Assembly (NCBI GenBank): GCA_030789695.1
Contig: CM061132.1
Span: 29,235,858 to 29,299,857, forward strand
DNA length: 64,000 bases
DNA from: Scilla litardierei
Taxonomy: Eukaryota; Streptophyta; Magnoliopsida; Asparagales; Asparagaceae
Direction: 5' to 3'
Shown in pieces: positions 28,983 through 40,900 of the stretch. Positions within the stretch are counted from its first letter, which is position 1, and the number at the start of each line of letters is the position of its first letter. The position numbers and the translations under genes are program-made. The notes under the pieces are model-generated. The model worked only from the letters and a program-made list of their open reading frames with translations, was not told the DNA's origin and ran no database searches.

Positions 28983-31900
28983 ATGTCGGGTTCGGATCGA
29001 CCGCCGGGTATGCGATCCATTCGTATGTTCTTCCGTTCTTTCCTATTAATTCATCTCTCTCTGTCTGTTCAACCCTTCGTTTCATTTGCACCCCTTGCTT
29101 TTCTTTATTTTCCCCATCTCAATGGTGAAGGGTGTGGGTCGGTATCTTTAAATTACACTGTTGCTTGTTAATATCAGTTGCCTTTTGAACTACTTTCTTG
29201 ATTTATTTTTTTTAATTTGTTGCTAAGACAGCCCATCTCTGATTAATGCATTTTGTTGTTGTTTTTGCCCATTAAAACTCCTTAGCCGACCGTTTTTATT
29301 TTATTTTCACGTTTGTGCTATGATTTTGTTGGCATAGAGCATGTTTTTGACCTTATTAAGTGAAAACACATGCAACTTTAAAGATTCATATTTGGGAACT
29401 TCTTTGCGCACCTACCGTTTTACTCTGCACATATACCACATATTTGCAAGTTTGACATTACACCCACGTATATACCACTTATTTACAAGTTTGCCACTGA
29501 AATTACTCAACACGCGCATAAGGGTCAAATTTCCGAAAATGCTATTGGGTGTGCGCAGTGAGTAAAACAGTCACACATCAACAGACAACGACGACTCCCC
29601 ATCCTCCGACTTCCCCAGCCACACCTCCCCCTCCGTCGACTTCCCCAGCCCCTCTCTCTTTTCCCATGCCCCCCTTCGCCGACCTCCCTAGCCCCACCTT
29701 CCTCTCCTTCGACCTCCCTAGCATCCATCTTCCTCTTCCACCGTTCCCTCCGCCGTCCCCTCTGTCGACTTTCCCAGCCCCCATCTCCATCTTCCTCTCG
29801 AAGTGCGAACGGCGGTGGCATCCTCCAACCTCCCCGGCCCCCTCCCCCTCGAAGTGCGAACGACGGCGGAATCCTTGTCGACGGCGGGAGATGGCCGGGG
29901 GCAGATGAGGGTAAAAGAGGAATACATGGTATGTGCGCATAATGTAAGTGAATGGCAAACTTGTAAATAAGTGGTATGTGCGTGTGAGTAAAAGGGTAGG
30001 TGCGCAAAGTAACTCCCTTTATCTTTTCATTAAAAGTTGAGCATATATGTAAGTAAACCTAAAAGTAAGTAAACCTAAAAGTGATTACTTATTTGAGACT
30101 CGTTTGATTCATAAAATCATGTAATTGTGTCATTTTCTATGAATGACTAAAATAGGCAGTAAGTTTGGAGCGCCATCAAATTGGCATCAAATCGACAACT
30201 TTGCATTCATTGTTAAGTTTATTGATTAGATTTTGCTGGATGGAGATTCGACGGGCTCTCTAGGAAATAGGAACCTATCGTGACTAAAATTGCAGGAGCC
30301 CAATTTCTCGTGGCTGTACATGTGTTTCTTAATGCCCCTCTGAGAGGAGACATGACTGTGGTGTTTAGAAACGTCCGACCATCGAAGGCTGCGAGCATTG
30401 ATCCAGTGAGATGCAATGTTCGCTTGACATTAGTTTCCTGTTCTGATTCTTTGCCTTGCCTAGGCATGATACTGATGTTATGATGTTTCACCGGATTAGT
30501 TTATGTAATTTCTACGATGTTAGGACTTCTTGTTTTGTTCCATTGTACAAATTATGTCACCTTTCAAATGCATAACATGCTTCATTCTGTTGGCGCTTTC
30601 TGGAAAATACCATAAGTGGCTTTATGCACAACTTTGTTATGTTTGCAACACGATTGGTCGCCTGTCAACATTTTTAGGGACTAGGATTGTTTATTAGTAG
30701 TGAAATAGAGAATTAAAGTGTAGATTATATGGGAACTTGTTTTCTTTATATACCATTAAGCCTCAAGCTGATTAGTGATTTTGGTTCATTCTATTGAAAA
30801 AGTGAGGTTGTATGAAATTTACTGGATTTGAAGAGGGGAGAAACAGTTAGGTTATTGACCTTGTTTCAGGAATGCTACAATGTAGCAGTTATGGGAACGG
30901 CGGTAGCCTTCCATTAATGAGCTTGGTTAGGAATGCTTCGAATTAAGCGGAGATATAGTGAAATCTTTCGGTCCGGTATATTATGCAGTTATGCTCGTGA
31001 GTTATTCTTTTCATGAGTTATGTGATGGAGTACTCATTTATATAATGGCCATTTCTATTCTGTTGAACAGTAACTCACTCATGCACATAGTACTTTGGGC
31101 CTGACATTAATTATTTTCCATTGATTAATCCGTCTCTTATGTCGGTTCAGAAATCATGTTTCAGGTATCCCCGGGGATGGAAGATGTTTATTTAGATCCG
31201 TGGCTCATGGTGCATACTTGAGAGCGGGTAGACCGTCTCCAAGCGAGAGCCTTCAGAAAGAGCTGGCAGACGATCTGAGAGAAAAAGTATCCAACTTGCG
31301 CTCTTTTTAAATGATACTGGAATACCAGTATAGCAAGTCGATACACTAAATATCTAATATCTATGCCAATATTCAAGCAATCTTTTTTGCTTCTACTTTT
31401 TTAGTTCTTCCTTTTTTGGATAGATGCATGTTATCTTATGTGATCCCTTTAAGGAAAATACTTTTTGTTTTTTGATTTATCATCTCTTAAGACTTCTTCG
31501 ATTCTTTAGTAGTTTATTAGATTAAAATCAGTATTCTATCTTGTACCTCTAATTTTCGGATTACATCATTGTCAATGATCCTTTATTCCTGTTATTTATA
31601 ACAAGCATTTGTTGTGGCAGGTTGCTGAAGAATTTGTTAGGAGACGAGCAGATTCTGAATGGTATGTATATTTTGTCCTCAGCTTTCATGTCGATTTAGC
31701 CTAGTAGTTCAAATTGCATTGACCATAGTTTGTGCATGAGTTGGCATGATACTTCTATTTTGTGTATCCTTTTTAGATATTTTTAAGTGTCATCATGACG
31801 CGTCTGTGTCGTGGCATCCTTGTGTCAGCTGTCCTTGTCCAGGCAACGTAGCACCTAGTATATTAATCCCGAGACAATGTTGGTTGTGTGAGCTCATTTA

Positions 31901-34900
31901 TGTTTTTAACAAGTATCAAGCATGGTTTGAGTACTTGACCGTTGCCAAGACTGCTACCCATATGATGATAGATTTCAATTATACCAATACAATCCGTCTA
32001 AAACCGCCTGATGCCAGTGATATTACTAATAACAACTAATACAAGAAGTGATCCAAGATCCAAGGTTTGAAGCACCGAAAGTTGGAATTCTGACTTATAT
32101 ATAATGGTTGAAAGAAGCTCAGCTAACATTTAAAAGAAATTGGTAGATATTAATACGTATTGATCTTTCTGAATATGGATTTTAGGGGTGATACCAAAAA
32201 GACCTCTCATTCTTGGTACCAACAAAACTCTTCAATTTTCTTCGACACGCATATGTGATTGACTGATTTGGTTACGACATGAGGCTTAGATATCAAACTC
32301 TGATGATTGCAAAAGCCAACTGAACCTAAGCTGATTGATTTATGTAATATATTTCATGAAGATATCCCATTGATGGGGCAGGTTAGAGAAGAGATGATAA
32401 TGTCCTAGAGGATAGCGGAATCCATGGATAGATGAAGTAATTAAGCACTTGCTGAAGAATGAAGTTCCACCTACAACCAACACCTGGGATAAGTAAAGGC
32501 AATTGATATTTAAATGTTTAAAACTTCTAAGATGCATTACCCAATACTTTTAATGCAACCAAAATCAATACAACAAATCGCTGATCAATACCTATACGAT
32601 CAATACCTATACAAGCACCGAGATTTCAAACCTTAGTTTCAAGTATCAGCTACTTCATGTAGTAGTGTAGGTTTTCCAGGGGTTAGCACAAAATTGTGTC
32701 AAAATGTTGTTTCGGTTGATATCTAGATCAAGTAACATTAATAGAAATATTGAAATGAGTAACCTAATCTTAATCCTACTCGACTTGCCCGAGTGTGGAG
32801 AAATGTGTGCGTAGTTTGTAGGGGATGGTAACTGATACGGATGGGGGTGCGTCGAATGTGGACGATGCGTCGAACGTGGACGGTGCGACGAATGCGAACG
32901 ATACGTCGAACGTGGACGTGATCTCATTTAGAAATGATTTAATGCGAGAATTGTGTCATTTAATGGGATAATAATATTAGGACTTTATTTGGCAATATTT
33001 TAAATAAGGAGGGTGAATTAGTCCTTTTGATTAATTATCTAATCAGTGGGAGTTTTATTATAAATAAATGGGGAGATTAAAGAGGGGGAATATGTTGATT
33101 TTGAGAGAATATTGATATTAGAGGTGAGATTATCACTCGTTTTTTGGGAGAGTGCGGACGTCCTCTATAATCAGCATCTTGGGAGGACATCACCCCTATA
33201 ATTGTGATCAATGTATCTTTTTATTTCAGTTTTTATCTAATAAAATTCAGATTTGATTTTTGTTCTTATCAATTTGGTATCAGAGCGTAGATCATGATGG
33301 CAGAAACTCACGAGGATTCGTATCAAGCGCGGACAGAGCAGATCATGTAAACCTTAACGCAAATATCACAACCAATTGATCAACTCGTGGCGGCTAAGCA
33401 ATCTGACGGGGTCGAAAGCCTTTACCTAAGGCAACAAAATTCAGATATGAAGGCGGCGAAAATTTCAGATTTGGGTAAAACCCCAGATCTAGGGCTAAAA
33501 GCGACGACTCTGGCGAAAAAAGAAGAAAAGAAATCTGGCAAACAACTCTTTCAGGAGTTGAGGGAAGCCATTGAGGAAGAACATGCCGAGAAAGCGGCGG
33601 CGGAGGTAAGGAAAAATGCTAAATTTTTGGAGACCGGCAAGCTAGATCCGGCTTCAGATCTGAGACCCAATGATGACGCTAACCCAAATCTGAAGGCCAC
33701 GAGCATGGATTTGAAGATATTAAACTCAGATCTACCAGATTCGGAGAAGAAGATGGACGGCGGAGCAGATCTGAAGATGTCGACGTTGATCAGTAAAGAT
33801 CTGTTGCCGGTGAAGACAGGCGTGCCCCCTTCATGCCGACGGACCCCCAAGGGCCGTTCCTAGTCAGATGGCCCCGCTGAGTGCCGTCCCGACTCGAGCG
33901 ACCCCCAGGAGGGCCGCTCCGACTAGGGCAAACCCCCGGAGGGCATCTGCCCCACAGTTTGAGTTTTACCGACGGCTCGTCTGGCGAAACTTGGGACCGT
34001 CGCCACCACCAGTACCTTCCTCTCATCACGACGAACCCAACTGACCCATTGATCCAAGTGGGGAAGATCATCCATTTGATCCTGGAGGGAACGAGCAACC
34101 CATAACACGCCCGTGGATGTCATGCACCACCTTGAGGCAATGTCATTTTTCGGGGGTGGAGTAATAATACGGATTGGGGTGCGTCGAACGTGGACGTGAT
34201 TTCATTTGGAAATTATTTAATGCGAGAATCGTGCCATTTAATGGGAGAATAATATTAGGAATTTATTTGGCAATATTTTAAATAGGGAGGGTGAATTAGT
34301 TCTTTTGCCTAATACCTACTTAGTAGGAGTTTTATTATAAATAAATGGGGAGATTAAAGTGAGAAATAATGTTGATTTTGAGAGAATTTTGATATTAGAG
34401 GTGAGATTATCCCTTGTTCTTGGGAAAGGACGAACGTCCTCTATAATCGGTGTCTTGGGAGGGCGATCACCCCTATAATTGTGATCAATATATCTTTTTA
34501 TTTTAGTTTTATCTAATAAACTTTAGATTTTGTTTTGGTTCCTATCAGTAACATGTTCTTAATTGTCTTACTTTAGCCTTGTAAAGCTAGTATTATCCTT
34601 TTGTTGCTAACTGAGGTTTTGAGACAGCAATGGTTTCATGGAAGAAGAAAATGATTCTGAGTGAGATGAAAACTTTCTATTGTTTTTCCAACTTAATTCC
34701 TTAGCAGTGAAGTTGATGCTGCTATAACAAACGCAGAAGTCATGATAATGGTTACGGGTTATATTTTTATATTCTAACCCGCTTCCTTTGGTTATGTGTC
34801 GTTTTATTGGCCAATGTAGACTTTTATTGTGCAGCAGTGTTGATTTTTAATATACCTTTCAATTGTGCAATGGGATTTGAACCTTATTTACTCTAATTCC

Positions 34901-37900
34901 ATGTGAAATTTGAAATGGGAATGCGACAGTTATTCTATTAAGGGATCACGAGCTACATAATTATAATTTGGATCGGATCCTCGTAACAAAATAAATGAAT
35001 ACCAACCTAAAACCATATAATCATCAATCTCCATAAACAAGTGTTTATTTTTGTCGTTTGTTTCTTCATTCTTATGCACTAACACCTTTATGCGGACTCA
35101 AAGTTGGTTGAACACCGAAAGTTTGGAAATTAAGTAGAAAACGAAAGTTTGGTTATGATATAAAGAACATTGATCAATGAAATAAAGTTGAGCGATAAAC
35201 ATCAACGGGAGGGCATCCTTGTTAAATGTATACTTCAAACTCATTTTCTGGGCATGACACGATCGTATCAACCTCATTATAAGGTTGACACGACTGTGCA
35301 GATGTGGTAGAGATATTCTAGGCCAGTAACACAATCGTGTCAGATTTGCACTATGGTTGACACGATCGTGTGGTGTTGACAGATTTGACACGATCGTGTC
35401 ATGTGGCACAATTGTGTCAGATGGGTTTCGACTTAAAACGAGTTTTGTTTTGAGCCGTTAATCTGATACGTGATCAAATCGAATGGCCACGACTTAAAAC
35501 GGCCTCTATAACCCTAATGATGGATTCCTATGTGAAGAACACCAAGAATACAACGCGACAAGAAGATTCAATGATGGCTACAATTCCAGATAGAGCTAGT
35601 CTTGTTTTTAGGGTTTTGAGAGATTCTTTCATTAAGTGAGCACGAGATGGTTTTAGATCTAGAATGTTAGACTCAAATATCAAGATAGTTGCACTTTTAT
35701 TAAAGGATATATGCATCTGATGTAATCAACTTGCAAATGATTCAGATCTAGTAGATTCCCGTTGACAACGAAAGGCTGGACGTATGTCTCATCACATCGG
35801 TGGGACTGAACCAGGATAAATCACTCATCCTGTGTTTGATTGAATTTCTTTATTTCTTGTGTGGTGCTTGGTTCTTGTTCTTGCTATTTTCTATCCCTAA
35901 ATCGTTTGTGTTTGTTGGAGCTTCTGCTGAAAGAATCACACATATTGGACTTGATTGTGGTTTGTAAGGAAGTTTTCCCAACAGTTGGTATCAGAGAGAT
36001 TAGGTTGGGAGTAGATTGGCAAGACATGATGTCGTCAGTTATCGCTGGATGCTAGATAGATAAATTCAAAGGAAGGAATGACTGTTTTATTTGGACGTGG
36101 AGATGCAAACCTTCTTGATGCAAGATGGTTGTTACCAAATTGTTTTCGAGGAAAATAAAATTGATGAAAGTTCACGGAGGCCGATAAGACATAGATGGAG
36201 CGCAAAGCATTTGGTGAACTACAGTTGTTCTTGGCAGATAAAGTTCTTAGGAAAGTAACCACTTCCAAAACTACAAAGAAAATTTGGGATAAGCTCGAAG
36301 CTCAGTATGCGAAGAAAAGTTTGACATCATGATTTACATTATGAAGAACTTATTTACATTGAGGATGAAGCCGAACAATTAGGTGAAAGATCACATCGAC
36401 GTGTTCACGAAGATATCTTCAGACCTAGCCGATATAGGAGTGAATCTGGATGAAGATGTATTAGCAGTTGTTCTTTATGCTCATTATCAGATGAATACTT
36501 GTTGCTAGTCAGATCTTTGATACATGGAAATGAGAGGTTATCTTTGGAAGAAGTAGAAGCAGCTCTGCATTCAGAGCGCTTCATGAAGAAAGTTCATGGC
36601 AATGATTTCCGCAGTCAAGGTGAAGCATTATCCACAAGAGGCTGTCAAGGAAAGAAGGCTGGCCAAGGTGCTCGAAGAGGACGCTCAAGATCAACATCAC
36701 GAGAGCGCATGGCAAACATGTGTTTTCTATGCAAGGAGACCGGGCACTGAAAGAGAGATTGTCCAAAGCTTAGATGGTAAAGGAAAAGGTATAGCTACAG
36801 GGTTCGCTTCAATTGAAGTGGTCACGAAGACTATTGGCAGGAGCGATATTGATGATGTCGAGATGTTGATGGCTAGCACACACACGATGAAAATGGTATT
36901 TCATGGTTTAAGGATTCAGAATGTTCATTCCACATGATGCCACATAAGAATTGGTTTGATTGCTACGGTCCAAGAGAAGACGACATTGGCTTGCAAAGCA
37001 ATTGGAGTGGAAAACGTCAGAATCAAGATGTTTGATGGTGTAGTCAGAATTCTTACAGAAGTCAGACATGTGCCAGAGCTTAGAAAGAGCCTTATTTCTA
37101 TGAAATCTTCGCAAGAATCGTTTGTAAATGGACAGGACTAGGTGATATCCTGACGGTGTCAATGGTTCTTTAGTCGTGATGAAGGGTAAGAGACTGCACT
37201 TGTATGCACTGCTAAGGTCACACAGTAGTTGGTGAAGCTGGAGTTTCTCAATGCACGGGAGGAAAAGAGTCTGCCAGATTATGTCATCTTTGCCTAGGTC
37301 ATCTAAGTGAAAAGATATTAGACTTACTTCGTAAGAAGAATTTAATTGATGTCAAGAAAGAGAGCCTTGAATTTTGTGAAAAATGTGTGGAAGGAAATTT
37401 GAAGAAGAGTTTGGAACAATATAGCATTGCACACAGACGTTTAGGTGCCTTCGTTTTCTTTATTAATGAATTTTCTAGAAAGACTTGGATATATTTGATG
37501 AAGTTTAAAGATCAGTTTTTAAGAAGTTCAAGGCATGGACGGCCATAATGGAGAAGCAGTCAGGGAAAACAATGAAGATTCTTAGATCTGACAACGGCGG
37601 TGAGTATATCTCAATGGAATTTATAGAGTATTGTAGACCAGAGGGTATAATAAGACACTTCACTCCTCCAGGTGATCCTCAATCAAACGAAGTAGTTGAA
37701 AGGATGAATCATACGTTGATGGAGAAGTGCCACTGCCTAAGGTTGACTGCAGCTTTTCCAAAGGATTACTAGGGAGAAGCAGTCACTAGCATCTTATTAA
37801 CATGTTACCATCGTTGAGATATACTTTAAGATTCTATAAGAAGTATGATGGGGAGAGTTGGAGATTACTCACACTTGAGATTCTTTGTGTGCCCAGCATA

Positions 37901-40900
37901 CGCTCTACAAAAGGAAGATAAGCTGAACTCAAGGGCTAGAAAAGCAGTCTTAACTTGAATATCCAGAGGGAGTAAACGGGTATAGACTGTTGGATTTGAA
38001 ATCCAACAAGACGTTTGTTAGTAGACATGCGATTCAATCAAATAGTGACTCGGTATCTGACGAACCTGATACAGACATTGACCTCCATACCTGTACCACA
38101 TAGAAGCACGATGCAGAGACACTTCAGGATCCAGAGACTACAGAGCCAGATCAAGTTAATACTCCAGATCAAGGAACGAGGTCCTAACCCGAGGAGAAAA
38201 TTTGGAGTTGCGCAGATTTACCAAAATCAGGAGGCCGCCTCAAAGATTAGGTGAGTAGACTTAGCATCCACTTCTGCATTTGATGACATGCAAGCGTACG
38301 TCTTGAATATTGAATATGACTAACCTGCTAATTTAAGCAAGCCCAACAGTCTAAGGAATGTGCAAACTGACAGTTGGCCATGGTAAAGGAGATGTAATCT
38401 CTCTACAAGAATGGCACTTGTGAGCTAGTTCAGTTACCCAAAGGTAGAAAAGTGATTGGCTGTAAGTGGGTGTATAAACTAAAGGAGAGTTCTACGGAAG
38501 ATGATGGAGAAGTTAGATTTAAGGCACGTCTTGTAGGCAATGGGTTTGCACAAAAAAGGGGAAGACTACAATGGGATTTTCTCTTCCGTAGTTCGACACA
38601 CATCTATTCGTGTTTTATTGGCGATGGTCGCTACACTTGACTTGGAATTAGAGTAGCTAGACGTGAAGACAGCTTTCTGATATAAGAAATCTGTATGATC
38701 CAACCAGAGGGATTTGAGTTAGAGAGAAAGGAGCAGATAGTGGGCAAGCTCAAGAAATCGTTGTACGGACTGAAGAGTCCAAGCCAGTGGTACAAACGAT
38801 TTGAAATTTTCATACTGAATGTTGGTTTCGAGCGAAGTTTACATGACCAATGTGTGTATGTCCGCACTCTCGATGGTGTGTCATTTATTTACTTACTACT
38901 GTACGTAGAAGACATGTTGATTGCGTCACGCGACATAGATGAGATCAACTAGTTGAAGAAGAGGCTTGCCAAGGAATTTGAGATGAAGGATCTGGGATCC
39001 GCGAGGAAGATCATAGGAATGAAAATTTTCGAGACAGAAAGGAAAAATAATTGAAGTTGAGCTAGAAAGCTTATATTAAGAAGGTTCTTGCCCGTTTTGG
39101 AATGGAGAATGAAAATTCTGCTACCACATTGCTAGGAGCTTACTTCAAATTTTCTACAGACTTGTCACGTATCACAGAAGAAGAGAAAGCATATATGTCC
39201 AAGGTACTATATGCAAGTGTTGTGGGTTGCCTCATGTATGTCATAGTGTGTACGATGTCGGATTTAGCTCAGGCAGTCGGAGTCGTCAGTAAATACATGG
39301 TGAATTCAGGTAAAGAACGTCGGTAAGCGGTGACGTGGATTCTATGGTATCTAACGGGCACAACCAATGTTGGACTATGCTATGGTAAATGTGAGGGCTT
39401 GGTGGTGTCTGGGTTTAGTGACTCAGATTATGCAGCTGACCGTGACATGAGAAGATCAACTATTAGGTATACGATGGGTACAACTACAGTATCATGGAGG
39501 TCTGTCCTCCAGTCCGTTGTAGTGCTCTCAACCACAAAAGCAAAGCTTATAACTGTCGTCGAGGCTATGAAGGATGGCATCTACTTGAGAAGTTGTATGC
39601 AAAACTTAGGGATTTTGCAAGATGTGACTCGTGTATTTTGCGACAGTCAAAGTGCAATTCATTTGACAGAGCATCTGGCCTACCGCTCGATGACCAAACA
39701 CATTCAGTTGAGACTTCTTTATACAGGATTAGAAGAGAAGATCATGTTGGAGAAGGTCTCGACGAATCACAACTTGGTGGACATGCTTACGAAGACGGTT
39801 TCTGCAAACTTAAGCATTACCTGAGTTGATCCATTTGAAGTAAGTGGTTGATATCATTATTATGTTAATTTGAATTTCAGAAATTCTAGATTTAGATAGA
39901 GACGTTTGGAATTTGGGTAGATTCGTTGTAGAGAGTCTGGTAATGTCATGGTGATGAAGCAGCGCTCATGTGATGGAGCAAGTTTGCAGTAAGATAGAGT
40001 GTTGAATTTATGCTTCAAACTCATTTTATGGGCATGACACGATCGTGTCAAACTCATTATAAGGTTCGAACGACTGTGCAGATGTGGCAGAGTTATTCTA
40101 GGTTAGTGACATGATCGTGCCAGATTTACACTGGTTGGCACGATCATGTGGTGTTAGCAGAGTCTTCATGTCTTGAGCAGCATAGTTGACATGATCTTGC
40201 CATATGCTATCGAGTCGCCGACTAGTCGCCGACTCGGTGGATGGCCGACTTGAAATTTTTCAAAAGTCGGGAGGTGAGTCGGACACCGACTAGGCGTCGA
40301 CTTAGTCCGACTTTTTGACCGATTTGGTCCGACTTTTGGTCCGACTTGATCCGACTTAGGCCGACTTTTTCAGCATACTTCTACAATCAAAATACAAGAG
40401 GGAAAATTGTTTGTCTCCCGTTCTAACTTCGTGGTAATCAAAACATTCACTGTGGATCAGTTGAATTCCAAGAGGAAGCCAAGAAGGCCTTGAAACTCTC
40501 CCCACCAAGAGATTTTCAGCAGATGACCATCAGTAATGAACTCTAGAAAATGTTCACTCTAAAACTACGACTGGCCACATCCGTTTCGATGTAGAGATCT
40601 CATTCTTGGCGTATAGTTTCCTGATTCTGCCATGAATTCAACTGTCTCATTGCCTGCTTCCCTATGATCTTTTTGACTGATGGTTGTTCGCCTCCATCGC
40701 GAACCATGTGTATACTGATTGAACTCTAATATGACAGTATCTGCAATAATATGCAGGAAAAAGATTAAAAAAATTGTGAATTTTCAAAGAATTTATCTAA
40801 GCTGGAAAATTATATGCCCATTACAAACCTAAAAAAAGAAGCAACATCTGTTATATGAAATAAAATATGTTAACATCTGGGTGCGACTAGTCGTCGACTA

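Noticed and set aside
29525..30007. 160-codon and 126-codon ORFs in the foldback element
   Set aside because: Products of a C-rich degenerate repeat; long ORFs on opposite strands with no domain.
30280..30483. Candidate extra exon of the OTU gene
   Set aside because: Donor phase does not fit the next exon and the peptide shows no OTU-family similarity; exon 1 joins exon 2 directly in frame.
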